This document shows positions 19,252 to 28,340 of a stretch of 37,433 nucleotides of DNA, piece after piece. Below the pieces are notes generated by a model. That model searched no databases, was not told where the DNA came from, and saw only the letters and a list, made by a program, of their open reading frames with translations. Location of the stretch: NCBI GenBank assembly GCA_002730975.1, contig PCBO01000036.1:1-37433 (forward strand). Direction: 5' to 3'. A program made the translations under genes and the position numbers. Within the stretch, counting starts at the first letter, position 1. Each line of letters starts with the position of its first letter. Source of the DNA: Opitutia bacterium. Its GTDB lineage: Bacteria; Verrucomicrobiota; Verrucomicrobiia; Opitutales; Seribacteraceae.

Positions 19252-22200
19252 ATGAGTGTACAAGTAGATCCAATCATCCTACAAAAACTGGAAGACTTTC
19301 GACGCAGACGTCGAAACCTAATTTTCCTTCGTGGATTCTGTTCGGCAGTTGTTAGTCTGCTTGCGGTTTTCTCCACAATCGCGGTGGCCGATTATCTTGT
19401 AAGCGGATATGCTCAAGGTGGAATGCCCGACGAGGTGAGAACCGCTCTTTCCTATTTAGGATATGGGGTTGTCGTCTTTGCAGTATGGCGCACCTGCGCT
19501 CGCTTGCTCATACACCTTCCAAGCAGAAGGCATCTCGCCAGACTGATCGAGCAAACCGCTCCTGATCTCAGGGAGGACTTATTGTCCGCAGTAGAACTAG
19601 GAAGAGATGACGGGGCCGAACTCGACTCCGAAATTTTTCGCAACTTGGTCCAAAAAGACGTTTCGTCGAGAGTCAAGGACTTGGACATGTCCAACGCTCT
19701 CCCACTGACCCGGCTTCGACGTTGGCTTCAAGCTACCGCCGCGTTGATCGCATTTACCTTTGTCTTACTCAACATTCCCGATTTTGGAGGCCAATTCCAG
19801 CAACTCATGGGCCGAGCCCTTCTTCCTGGAGCTAACATAGCCCCCTTGACTGACATCGAAGTAACGATTCTGGCTCCAAATATCGAAAAAACCATTACCC
19901 CAAAAAGTGAACCTCTTCGATTCTTGGTCGAAGTCAAAGGGAAAGATAAAGATCAGACCTTTGGACGCGTTGAACTGGAAACAAAGATAAAGAACGCCAA
20001 GTTAAATCCCGTTGCCATGGCTCCTCGCCAAGCAAATCAGTTCTCGCTAGACTACAACGTAGACCGTGAAAAATTCGAATACCGAATTTGGGTGGACGGT
20101 TCGCCTCGCACAAAATGGTTCGACATGGACGTTGCCTCTCGACCCTACGTCACCTCCTTCACCAAGACCTACCGCTATCCCGAATATACCAAGCTAGAGC
20201 CAATTACCGCAAAAGAAGACCGTGGCGATTTGTCTGGTTGGGAAGGTACCGAAGTTGACCTTGTTCTTAATACAAACCAAGTCGTAACTGAAGGTACGAT
20301 GGAGTTGGACCTTACGGGAGGAGGCCTTTCGAAACTTCAACTTTCACCGACCGCCGATGGAAAAGGGCTAAAGACCACGCTCGTTCTAGTAAAGCCGGGC
20401 ACCTACCACACCTTGGGAGTCACCTCCCAAGAAACAGGTTGGAAAAGCAAGCCTTCGCAGGCTTATGAAATTGCCGTGCAACTGGACGAAGCTCCCGCCA
20501 TTCGAATCGTCTCCCCGGAAGAAAAATCCCAGCTTCTTGCACCCGACGACATACTTGGCTTGACCGCAATGGCCGAAGACGACCTTGCGCTGGAAAAGAT
20601 CGAGTACCATGTTCGCGTGAACAATCGTGGTTGGCAAAAATTTCCCGTTCCCGGCCTCGAGACGCCCATCGACGAAAAAAACGTCGTTCTGCAATTCGAC
20701 TTGGATCTGCTCGAGCTAAAACTCCGCCCCAATGACAGTGCCACCCTCAAGCTGGTCGCCTACGACCGGAAGGGAGCAATCGGTGAATCCGACCCCATAC
20801 AGCTTTCAATCATTTCTCGTGACCTTGATCTCTCCGCCATCCGGACCATCAAGCTTAAGAGCCTACTTATGGAAGGCGTAACCGAACTCGCCGAGGCCGC
20901 CGAGGCCCGAGCAAAGGAAAACAACGAGCTTTACTCGACCTTCCTAAAAAAGAATGGAGAGCCCATCTCCGGAGCAACAGCCGATAGCATGCGCTCCCTA
21001 ACGCGTTCCCTGGTCGAGGAAAGCACCCTCATGTTCGATCAAACTTTGACCACCTTGACCGCCATGCCACGCGGAACCGACTCCTTCGAAGTCGCACTTG
21101 TTACTCGCGCCATTAATGCGATAAACCAACTGCGACCGGGAATTGCCTCCACTCATGCCGAAACGGCCCTGGCTTCCGAAGACTCTAAAGTTCGCAAACA
21201 AGCCGTACAGGACTTGAAGGGATCGATCGAGTCCGACAAGGGATTACTCGGGAACCTAAGGAACATGGCAAAGGTTATACTAGACCAGCAAGTACTAGCC
21301 GTAGGTACGACATACCTTAGGCAACTGTTGAAAAATCAAAGAGAATTAATCGAGTTGGCCAAGGGTGAATATCATTACAAACTGATTGCTCGGAGGCAAG
21401 AAGTTGCCCTCAATCATTGGCGAACCATCGAGAATGTTTTTAAGGCCGGCAGCAATCGTCGGAGTTCGGCAACGAGGCAAATCACCAAACAAGAGGGTAG
21501 CCTGCGAGCTGCCCTAGACGCCGAAACACCCGATAGGGCAACACTTGCGAGTGAGATCTCTAAGTGGAACGACAGCGTCAGACGATTTCACGAAGTGGAA
21601 CAAAACTTACTTCGTAGCAGAACCCGTTCACTTCGATCAAACCGAGAAAACTTCCTCTGGCAAGTTCGAGACTCTTGGCATGGGATTGATGAATTCGCCC
21701 AAAAAATCACTTTGCTCAACTCGAATGAAAAAGAATACGCAGGAATGGGACGCATCTTGGGAGATCGGGAATGGCCTGCCTTGGTATCGGAGCTTCAAGG
21801 GAGATCTCGCTTGGAAGAGTCTCGAAAGGATGCCGATTCAGCATTCGTCAAGGACACCGGTCAAGCATCCAGAGCCCTTCAAGCTCTCGGGAACCAGTTC
21901 AGGTCGCAAATAACAGCTGGCGAAGAGACTGTCGTTATCGCCACCAAAATCAGGGAAATAGCATATCTCTTTCGTCTTCTGGAAGTCTATCATCAAGTCG
22001 TGGAAGCCTCAGGGCTCGCATCGACCTTTGCCAACAAGGAGAAATGGGAAATGATGAAATCGGACAACCGTGCGGAACGAGCCATCCACTGGGCTGCCGC
22101 AGCCTCCCCATGGCGTGCCCTCTCCGGAAAAATTGCAGGCATACCCTTAGATCAGTTGGGCGGATCCAACGAGGATCGAAACGAAGCTGCCAAAATCCTT

Positions 22201-25200
22201 CGCGATCTGCGTAAGCAAGCTTACACCACCGCCATCGAATCCGAAATGCAAATGCGGGTCGAAAATTTCGAGCGCAAGCCAAGCTCGACAAGTAAGAAAA
22301 TTGATTTGGTGCACGCGGACTTGCGAAAAGTTCTACAACTTCTGAAACCGGCGGTCATCGAATCTCGAAAAAAGCTCAATGACATCGCCCCTACCCTAGC
22401 CGAATTGGCTCGCCAACTGGCCGAAGAGGCCCGAAAGGCGCAAACCGTGTCCGAGGCCATCGTGCAAAAACCTGAAGAAGAAGCGCAAGAGGTTCGACAA
22501 GAGACCGCTAAGCTTCAAACCAAGCAACGTGAACTGGGCGCAGAAATCACCCTTTTCAACGCAGCCTTAAGGCAAGAGGCAAACGTACAGAACGTTCTGG
22601 ATGATGAAGGCAGGGAAATCGCCCGCGACGCCGACGATGCGGCCGCGCTCGTCCAAGACAAAGAAAACTCGGCAGAAACTGCCATAGAGAAAGCTCTCCA
22701 AGCTACCGATAGAGGAGCCCAAAACGAAAACCTGAACGAAGCTGCTGAAAGCCAAGGTGAATTGGCCGAAGTGCTCGATGCAATTGCCGATCACTTCGAA
22801 CGAGTTGAGAAAGGCGAGGAAGTCACCGAATCTCGGGAGGAACTTCGACAAGCCGAAGAAGACTTGGGCATACAGGATCAAATCGAGGAACAATTTGCAC
22901 AAGCCGAACGCCTTGCCGAATTAGCGCAACTTTCACCTGAAGAACTCCTCGCTGAGCTGGAAAAGGAACTGTCCGACAACGAACCCATGCAGAAGGAACT
23001 GTCCGAAATCGCCGAGGACACCATTGCCGAGGCCGAGGAAGCCCTCGAGGCGGCAGCCGAGGAAGAGGAGGAGATCGCAGAGCAACTGGAGAACACCGAT
23101 GAGGAGCTCGTTGATGAAAAGAAGGTATTGGCAAAGGAACTGGCGGAACTGGCGCTTGACATCAAGAGATTGGCCGATCGCGAAGTGAGGCAAGCCTCGC
23201 ATCTGGCGCGCCAAGCCAGTGCGGGTGAAGCTTTCGAGGAACTGACCGAAACACGAGAAGAACTACTTGAACTAGCACAGGACACTAAGGAAGATGCAAA
23301 ACCTGAGGAAACCGCTGCCGAACTTGCCCAAACCGCCCAAGATCTGGTCGAACCACTCCTCGAAGAGGCGGGCGACCTAGCCGAGGCCGCAGATGCAGCA
23401 GAAGCCGTTTCAAATCAAAGCCCGGAACAAGCCAACGAACAAGCGGAGGAGAGAGCGGCGAATGCTGAAGAAGCCCAAGCAAAAGCTGAGCAAGCTCAGG
23501 AACAAGCGGATACCGCCGAAGCTAAAGCCGAGCCCGCCCGCCAAGAAGCAGCTCAAGCCGTGCAAGAAGCCTTGAAAGCGGAGCAGGATGCTGCATTCGC
23601 ACAGCAAAAGGCGCAGGATGCTTCTGAGGATGCTGCCCAACAGCCTGACAATCAGTCTGCCCAAGCTCAAGCACGGCAATCTCAAGAGACAGCTCAAGAG
23701 GCTCAAAAGGAAGCACAAGCCGCCCAACAGGTAGCACAGCAGGCGCAGGAGCAAGCCAATCAACTTGCTCAAGAAGCAAATGCCGCTGAAGAGTCCGCTC
23801 AACAAGCTCAGGCAGAAGCCGATGAAGCACAGCAAAACGCCGACTTCGCAGAGGAAAGAGCAGAAAGAAAACCATCTCAGGTCGCTGCGTCGCAAAAAAA
23901 TGCCCAACAAGCGCAAGAACAAGCTGAAGCCGCCTCCGAAAAAGCCACCGATTTGGCTCAACAAGCTCAAGAAATCGCAGCCAAGCTCGACGAGCTCAGT
24001 GAAGGCGCTTCCCCCGACACGGAAGCCTTGGCGCAGGCTCAAGAGCAGCAGGAAGATGTAGGGGAAGACGTATTTGAAGCCGCCCAAGACGTAGCCAGAG
24101 CCGCTCGCCACGAGGAACGACTTGGCAACGAACAGGCAGCTGAGGAACTCTCTGAAATCGCCGAAGGAGCAGAGCAAGCCGCACAACAAGAAGTCGCTCA
24201 GGCGGGCCAGGAGTTGCAAAATGCTGAACTAGCTCAACAACTGGAAGATTTGGCACAGGACGCTCAAGAGATTGCTCAGGGACAAGAGGCCCAACAAGCT
24301 GCCCAACAAAACCAGCAAGCAGAACAGGCGCAGCAGGCTCTGCAGGAAGCCGGCCAAGAAGCCCAACAAGCTGCTGAAAGCCAACCGGACTTTCAAGAAT
24401 TGGGTGAAGCGGCCGATGATTTTGCCCAAGAAGCTCAACAAGCCGCTGATGATTTTGCCCAAGCAGCCGAGCAGGCTCAGCAACAAGCCGAACAGGCGCA
24501 GCAGCAGGCTCAACAGGCGCAGCAGCAGGCTCAACAGGCTCAGCAGCAGGCTCAACAGGCTCAACAGCAAGCTCAGCAAGAAGGGCAGCAAGCAGAGCAA
24601 GCCCAGCAACAAGCCGAACAAGCCCAGCAGCAAGCCACCGCGCAACCACAAAATGCCGAAGCCCAGCAGCAAGCCCAACAAGCTCAACAGCAAGCCACGC
24701 AAGAAGGACAAGAAGCGCAACAAGCCCAGCAACAATCTCAACAAGCCCAGCAAGAAGCGCAACAAGCCCAGCAACAATCTCAAGAGGCTCAACAGTCCGC
24801 GCAGGAAGCGGGTCAACAGGCACAAGCGGGTCAAGAAGCAGCACAAGAAGCAGCAGAATTAGCCGAAGCAGCCGATGCTTTTGCCGACGCGTTCCCCGAG
24901 GAACCCGCATTCGCAGATGCCTTTCCGCAAGATTCTCCGCCTGAGGATGGTTTTCCGCAAGATAACTTTGGGGAAGCTCTGGCGGCTGCCGAGCAAGCCA
25001 TTGGAGAACAAGCCGAGGCTCTCGAAGCCTTCGGTGAAGGCGAAGGTCAAGGTCAAGGTGAAGGTGAAGGCGAGGGTCAAGGTGAAGGTCAAGGTGAAGG
25101 TCAAGGTGAAGGTGAAGGTGAAGGCGAAGGTCAAGGTGAGGGTCAAGGCGAAGGTCAAGGTGAGGGTCAAGGCGAAGGTCAAGGCGAGGGTCAAGGCGAA

Positions 25201-25938
25201 GGTCAAGGCGAGGGTCAAGGCGAGGGTCAAGGCGAGGGTCAAGGCGAAGGTCAAGGCGAAGGTCAAGGCGAGGGTCAAGGCCAAGGTCAAGGTGAGGGTC
25301 AAGGCCAAGGTCAAGGCGAGGGCCAACAGGGAAGTCCTAGCGATGCTCCTCTTACCAATCCCGAAACAGCGCAGGCGCTCGCCCAAACTCTTGATTCATT
25401 GGATCAAGCGCTAAATCCATTTGAAAACCCATTCGGTGATGACGCATTCCCTGCTGAAGATGGATTCCCTTCGGATTCTCCATTGGCTCAAGCGGCGCAG
25501 GCCGCTCAATCCGGCCAACCGGGCGAAGGCCAACCGGGAGAAGGACCACCGGGCCAAGGACCACCGGGCCAAGGACCACCGGGCCAAGGGCAACCGGGCC
25601 TAGCAACTCAAGCGGCACAAGCAATGGCCGCCGCAGCACAGGCTATGGCTGCTGCGGCACAAGCTCAAATGGCTCAATCTCGGATTCCCGGACAAAGCCC
25701 AAAAAGCGAAGGTCTTCAACTCAATTCTGGTGAAGGAGCCGCCGTTCAAGCAGGAGCTATGGCCTTCCAAGACTTACCCGCCATGACGGAAATGTCTAAA
25801 CTGGAATGGGGGCGCCTACCTCCCAAACTAGCGAAAGACCTAATGGATGGTCGCAGGGAAGCCGTATCCGGCGAGTACCGCAACCGCGTGGAAGCTTACT
25901 TCCGAGCAATGGCTGATAAATCTCGAAAGAAAAAGTGA
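19252..25938 (+). CDS. Giant DUF4175-like membrane protein with Ala/Gln/Glu coiled coil and Gly-Glu-Gly-Gln repeats
   Basis: A 2228-residue protein. Two N-terminal helices (about 22-48 and 64-86) and a third near 159-178 anchor it in the inner membrane. Residues 180-530 look like beta-rich Ig-type modules, as in DUF4175-like proteins beside BatA genes (FRFLVEVKGKD-type strands, YRYPEYTKLEP). Residues 530-1100 are helical. About 1100-1870 is an extreme Glu/Ala/Gln coiled coil. Phe-Pro-Asp/Ala-Phe patches (FADAFPEEP, FPQDNF) come next, then about 98 residues of GEGQ/GQGE repeats (1928-2025), a Pro-Gly-Gln stretch (2090-2118) and an Ala/Met/Gln stretch. A folded C-terminus ends the protein (WGRLPPKLAKDLMDG, YRNRVEAYFRAMADKSRKKK), which resembles the conserved end of this family. 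Family members are usually about half this length, so the repeats are an expansion. A structural, perhaps wall-spanning, role is inferred. Confidence 0.82.
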   Translation: MSVQVDPIILQKLEDFRRRRRNLIFLRGFCSAVVSLLAVFSTIAVADYLVSGYAQGGMPDEVRTALSYLGYGVVVFAVWRTCARLLIHLPSRRHLARLIEQTAPDLREDLLSAVELGRDDGAELDSEIFRNLVQKDVSSRVKDLDMSNALPLTRLRRWLQATAALIAFTFVLLNIPDFGGQFQQLMGRALLPGANIAPLTDIEVTILAPNIEKTITPKSEPLRFLVEVKGKDKDQTFGRVELETKIKNAKLNPVAMAPRQANQFSLDYNVDREKFEYRIWVDGSPRTKWFDMDVASRPYVTSFTKTYRYPEYTKLEPITAKEDRGDLSGWEGTEVDLVLNTNQVVTEGTMELDLTGGGLSKLQLSPTADGKGLKTTLVLVKPGTYHTLGVTSQETGWKSKPSQAYEIAVQLDEAPAIRIVSPEEKSQLLAPDDILGLTAMAEDDLALEKIEYHVRVNNRGWQKFPVPGLETPIDEKNVVLQFDLDLLELKLRPNDSATLKLVAYDRKGAIGESDPIQLSIISRDLDLSAIRTIKLKSLLMEGVTELAEAAEARAKENNELYSTFLKKNGEPISGATADSMRSLTRSLVEESTLMFDQTLTTLTAMPRGTDSFEVALVTRAINAINQLRPGIASTHAETALASEDSKVRKQAVQDLKGSIESDKGLLGNLRNMAKVILDQQVLAVGTTYLRQLLKNQRELIELAKGEYHYKLIARRQEVALNHWRTIENVFKAGSNRRSSATRQITKQEGSLRAALDAETPDRATLASEISKWNDSVRRFHEVEQNLLRSRTRSLRSNRENFLWQVRDSWHGIDEFAQKITLLNSNEKEYAGMGRILGDREWPALVSELQGRSRLEESRKDADSAFVKDTGQASRALQALGNQFRSQITAGEETVVIATKIREIAYLFRLLEVYHQVVEASGLASTFANKEKWEMMKSDNRAERAIHWAAAASPWRALSGKIAGIPLDQLGGSNEDRNEAAKILRDLRKQAYTTAIESEMQMRVENFERKPSSTSKKIDLVHADLRKVLQLLKPAVIESRKKLNDIAPTLAELARQLAEEARKAQTVSEAIVQKPEEEAQEVRQETAKLQTKQRELGAEITLFNAALRQEANVQNVLDDEGREIARDADDAAALVQDKENSAETAIEKALQATDRGAQNENLNEAAESQGELAEVLDAIADHFERVEKGEEVTESREELRQAEEDLGIQDQIEEQFAQAERLAELAQLSPEELLAELEKELSDNEPMQKELSEIAEDTIAEAEEALEAAAEEEEEIAEQLENTDEELVDEKKVLAKELAELALDIKRLADREVRQASHLARQASAGEAFEELTETREELLELAQDTKEDAKPEETAAELAQTAQDLVEPLLEEAGDLAEAADAAEAVSNQSPEQANEQAEERAANAEEAQAKAEQAQEQADTAEAKAEPARQEAAQAVQEALKAEQDAAFAQQKAQDASEDAAQQPDNQSAQAQARQSQETAQEAQKEAQAAQQVAQQAQEQANQLAQEANAAEESAQQAQAEADEAQQNADFAEERAERKPSQVAASQKNAQQAQEQAEAASEKATDLAQQAQEIAAKLDELSEGASPDTEALAQAQEQQEDVGEDVFEAAQDVARAARHEERLGNEQAAEELSEIAEGAEQAAQQEVAQAGQELQNAELAQQLEDLAQDAQEIAQGQEAQQAAQQNQQAEQAQQALQEAGQEAQQAAESQPDFQELGEAADDFAQEAQQAADDFAQAAEQAQQQAEQAQQQAQQAQQQAQQAQQQAQQAQQQAQQEGQQAEQAQQQAEQAQQQATAQPQNAEAQQQAQQAQQQATQEGQEAQQAQQQSQQAQQEAQQAQQQSQEAQQSAQEAGQQAQAGQEAAQEAAELAEAADAFADAFPEEPAFADAFPQDSPPEDGFPQDNFGEALAAAEQAIGEQAEALEAFGEGEGQGQGEGEGEGQGEGQGEGQGEGEGEGEGQGEGQGEGQGEGQGEGQGEGQGEGQGEGQGEGQGEGQGEGQGEGQGEGQGQGQGEGQGQGQGEGQQGSPSDAPLTNPETAQALAQTLDSLDQALNPFENPFGDDAFPAEDGFPSDSPLAQAAQAAQSGQPGEGQPGEGPPGQGPPGQGPPGQGQPGLATQAAQAMAAAAQAMAAAAQAQMAQSRIPGQSPKSEGLQLNSGEGAAVQAGAMAFQDLPAMTEMSKLEWGRLPPKLAKDLMDGRREAVSGEYRNRVEAYFRAMADKSRKKK
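24475..24800 (+). repeat. In-gene tandem repeats coding Ala-Gln-Gln heptads
   Basis: Near-identical 21-base units (CAACAGGCGCAGCAGCAGGCT and variants) repeat through the coiled-coil part of the giant gene. They encode Q-Q-A-Q-Q-Q-A type heptads in one unbroken frame. Synonymous differences between units show that the protein pattern, not only the DNA, is maintained. Confidence 0.85.
25033..25323 (+). repeat. In-gene 12/18-base tandem repeats coding Gly-Glu-Gly-Gln
   Basis: About 290 bases made of GGTCAAGGCGAG / GGTGAAGGTCAA units, encoding nearly pure Gly at odd positions with Glu or Gln between. The units vary mostly at third positions (GGC/GGT, GAA/GAG), which suggests selection on the protein. 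Length variation between strains by slippage is likely here. Confidence 0.9.
25519..25605 (+). repeat. In-gene repeat coding Pro-Gly-Gln (collagen-like) units
   Basis: Short repeats with CCGGGCCAAGGACCA units encode PGQGPPGQ-type sequence. They lie between the Gly-Glu-Gln block and the conserved C-terminus of the giant protein. The Gly spacing is not strictly every third residue, so a real collagen triple helix is not implied. Confidence 0.75.
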
Positions 25939-25970
25939 GATTTGTTCAATTTTGCTATAAGTTATTAAAA

Positions 25971-27059
25971 ATGAAGTTTCTACTTTTATTTCTATTCCTA
26001 GTGCGGACAGCAATAGCTCCGTTATCGGGAGAGGAAGAAGTTCCTTCCGGCGATGAAGTCGGAAATCCCTTCCAAAAGGATAAGGTGGACAAGGCGATAG
26101 AAAAAGGAATTGCCTATATCGCCAAGAAGCAACAATCCGACGGATCCATTCATGACAGGGGAAATCCCACCACCATGACTGCCCTATCGCTAATGTCGAT
26201 GGCGGCAGTGGGTCACCAACCGATCAACCCAAACGAAGAAGGTCGTGTCATGCGGCGTGGAATCGATTTCGTGCTTAAAGAAGGAAGGCAAGACGAACAT
26301 GGCTATTTTGGGAACAGGGACGGAGGACGCATGTATGGTCACGGAATCATCACTTTGACACTCTCGGAAATGCTGGGAATGGGATTGGACGAAGAACAGG
26401 ACCAAAAGATTCGCAGGAGTACCCAAAAGGCAATAAACTTGATATTGCGTTCGCAAAAAGTGCCCAAAAGCCCATCCCACCAAGGTGGCTGGCGATACTC
26501 CCCCGATGCCAGAGACGCCGACCTTTCCGCCACCATCTGGCAACTGATGTCACTGCGTTCGGCAAAAAACGCAGGACTGGACGTGCCCTCTTCGGCAATA
26601 GAGGAAGCCGTTGGATACCTCCAAAGGTCCTATCACTCCAGCCTCGATTCTAAAGGTGAACCGGTGAACAAGAAATCAGGATTTGCCTACCAACCGGGAG
26701 GTCATCCCGAGTACACCACTACCGCAGCGGGTTTACTAGCCATGCAGGTATGCGGAGAATACGACTCCCCATTCGTCAAAGGGGCTTCCGACTGGCTTTT
26801 GGAAAACGAGCCCAATACCGGTAGAAAATTCTTTTTTTACGGAACCTATTATTATTCGCAAGCCATGTACCAACGCGGTGACGAACACGCGAAAATCGCC
26901 CGCAAGAAGGTGGAAGAGATTATGCTGAAACTTCAGCGAGGAGACGGATCATGGCATGGCAGCGGTTCCGAAAACAGTGCCGGACAAGTCTATTCGACTT
27001 CCATGGCAATTCTCGCCTTGGCAGTCAAATACCACTACTTGCCGATCTACCAGCGCTGA
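25971..27059 (+). CDS. Secreted alpha/alpha-toroid protein with squalene-cyclase/prenyltransferase-type repeats, copy 1
   Basis: The frame also opens at GTG 25935, overlapping the previous stop, but the ATG at 25971 gives a proper signal peptide (MKFLLLFLFLVRTAIA). That makes 362 residues instead of 374. The mature protein has squalene-oxidase/prenyltransferase-like repeats: QSDGSIHDRGNPTTMTALSL, GYFGNRDGGRMYGHGIITL, SHQGGWRYSPDARDADLSAT, EYTTTAAGLLAMQVCGE and RGDGSWHGSG. The DxDD acid motif of squalene-hopene cyclases and the thioester GCGEQ motif are both missing, so an enzyme of either type is not indicated. Homologues occur beside MoxR/DUF58/vWA genes in planctomycetes and verrucomicrobia. 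It is probably a periplasmic binding or scaffold protein of this operon; no direct function is known. Confidence 0.8.
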   Translation: MKFLLLFLFLVRTAIAPLSGEEEVPSGDEVGNPFQKDKVDKAIEKGIAYIAKKQQSDGSIHDRGNPTTMTALSLMSMAAVGHQPINPNEEGRVMRRGIDFVLKEGRQDEHGYFGNRDGGRMYGHGIITLTLSEMLGMGLDEEQDQKIRRSTQKAINLILRSQKVPKSPSHQGGWRYSPDARDADLSATIWQLMSLRSAKNAGLDVPSSAIEEAVGYLQRSYHSSLDSKGEPVNKKSGFAYQPGGHPEYTTTAAGLLAMQVCGEYDSPFVKGASDWLLENEPNTGRKFFFYGTYYYSQAMYQRGDEHAKIARKKVEEIMLKLQRGDGSWHGSGSENSAGQVYSTSMAILALAVKYHYLPIYQR

Positions 27060-27123
27060 GAAGGCGTTTCCACTGCAATTACCGGTCAGAAACAATATTT
27101 TCGGCCCAAGGATCATCTTGTAA

Positions 27124-28224
27124 GTGAAATTTGCTTTCGTTTGTAAAACCTTGTGCCTACTTGGACTGCCATTTGGTTGGCAAGCCGCCCATTCGGAGGA
27201 ACAGGGAACGAATGTTCCAACCGGCAACCCCTTTCAGCAGGACAAGGTGGACAAAGCCATCAAAAAGGCAGTCAGCTTTCTTGCCGAGAAGCAACAAGCG
27301 GACGGTTCCATTCACGACAAGGGCAACCAGACTACCATGACGTCCCTCTCCTTGATGGCAATGGCTGCCGTAGGTCACCAACCCGTGAACCCCACCGCGG
27401 AGGGACGTGTCATGCGACGAAGCCTCGATTACGTCCTGCGCGAAGACAGGCAGGACGACCAAGGCTACTTCGGCAACAGGGACGGCGGAAGGATGTATGG
27501 GCACGGCATCATCACCTTAATGTTATCCGAGATGCTTGGGATGGGACTGGACGAGGAGCAAGACCAACGCATCCGGAAGCGCTGCCAAAAGGCGATAGAC
27601 CTTATCTTGCGTTCACAAAAAGTCCCCAAACGACCGCCATCCCACCAAGGCGGTTGGCGCTACACCCCGGATTCCCGTAACGCCGATCTCTCGGCCACCA
27701 TTTGGCAACTCATGTCCCTGCGCTCGGCCAAGAATGCAGGTATGGACATACCTTCTTCCGCAATAGAAGACGCCATCGGCTATCTTCGGCGTTCCTATTA
27801 TTCACGGCTCGATTCCAAAGGCGACCCGGTGAACAAGAAATCGGGATTTGCCTACCAACCAGGCGGTGGTCCCGAGTACACCACAACCGCAGCGGGTTTA
27901 CTCGCCATGCAGGTATGCGGAGAATACGAGTCCCCCTTCGTCAAAGGAGCCGCCGACTGGCTTTTGGACAATGAACCCAATACCGGTAGAAAATTCTTTT
28001 TGTACGGAACCTACTATTATTCTCAAGCCATGTACCAACGCGGTGGCGAACACGCGAAAATCGCCCGCAAGAAGGTGGAGGAGATTATGCTGAAACTTCA
28101 GCGAAGGGACGGATCATGGCATGGCAGCGGTTCCGAAAACAGCACCGGACTAGTCTATTCCACTTCCATGGCAATTCTGGCCTTAGCAGTAAAATACCAC
28201 TACCTGCCGATCTACCAGCGTTAG
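27124..28224 (+). CDS. Secreted alpha/alpha-toroid protein, tandem paralogue (copy 2)
   Basis: A 366-residue protein starting at GTG with a signal peptide (MKFAFVCKTLCLLGLPFGW, ending near HSEEQ). From NPFQQDKVDKAI onwards it matches the preceding gene residue by residue with few changes. Long stretches are also nearly identical as DNA, for example around 28070-28200 against 26910-27040. The signal peptides differ clearly. The spacer between the copies is 64 bases. Copy 2 has one extra residue before the SHQGGWRY segment (KRPPSHQG). The pair arose by tandem duplication; the homogeneous 3' parts suggest a recent event or gene conversion. The function is as uncertain as for copy 1. No terminator with a T-run follows the stop. 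Confidence 0.8.
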   Translation: MKFAFVCKTLCLLGLPFGWQAAHSEEQGTNVPTGNPFQQDKVDKAIKKAVSFLAEKQQADGSIHDKGNQTTMTSLSLMAMAAVGHQPVNPTAEGRVMRRSLDYVLREDRQDDQGYFGNRDGGRMYGHGIITLMLSEMLGMGLDEEQDQRIRKRCQKAIDLILRSQKVPKRPPSHQGGWRYTPDSRNADLSATIWQLMSLRSAKNAGMDIPSSAIEDAIGYLRRSYYSRLDSKGDPVNKKSGFAYQPGGGPEYTTTAAGLLAMQVCGEYESPFVKGAADWLLDNEPNTGRKFFLYGTYYYSQAMYQRGGEHAKIARKKVEEIMLKLQRRDGSWHGSGSENSTGLVYSTSMAILALAVKYHYLPIYQR

Positions 28225-28273
28225 TTTGATTCTAGCTACTACTTTTTAACTTTTCTAACCACAGTGATTTTTT

Positions 28274-28292
28274 TGTTGCCTTGACGGCAACA
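28274..28292. other. Perfect inverted repeat upstream of the VCBS lipoprotein gene
   Basis: TGTTGCC and GGCAACA form a perfect 7-bp inverted repeat around a TTGAC centre, in the 116-base gap before the lipoprotein gene. The centre could be part of a -35 element (TTGACG at 28281-28286), so the repeat may be an operator. No good -10 is seen at the right distance. Confidence 0.35.
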
Positions 28293-28340
28293 TTGGAAAA
28301 ACACAAATTTTCGTTTCAAACCGATTGACCTACGGTTAAA

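Noticed and set aside
22878-24910. Long minus-strand open frames of Leu/Ser/Arg-rich sequence opposite the giant gene
   Set aside because: They are antisense shadows of the Gln/Ala/Glu repeat codons; composition mirrors the sense strand and no start signal or domain is present.
25033-25323. CRISPR-like short regular repeats
   Set aside because: The repeats are contiguous without spacers and lie in frame inside a long coding sequence, encoding Gly-Glu-Gly-Gln.
25971-28224. Squalene-hopene cyclase activity for hopanoid synthesis
   Set aside because: The proteins are secreted, about half the usual length and lack the DxDD motif.
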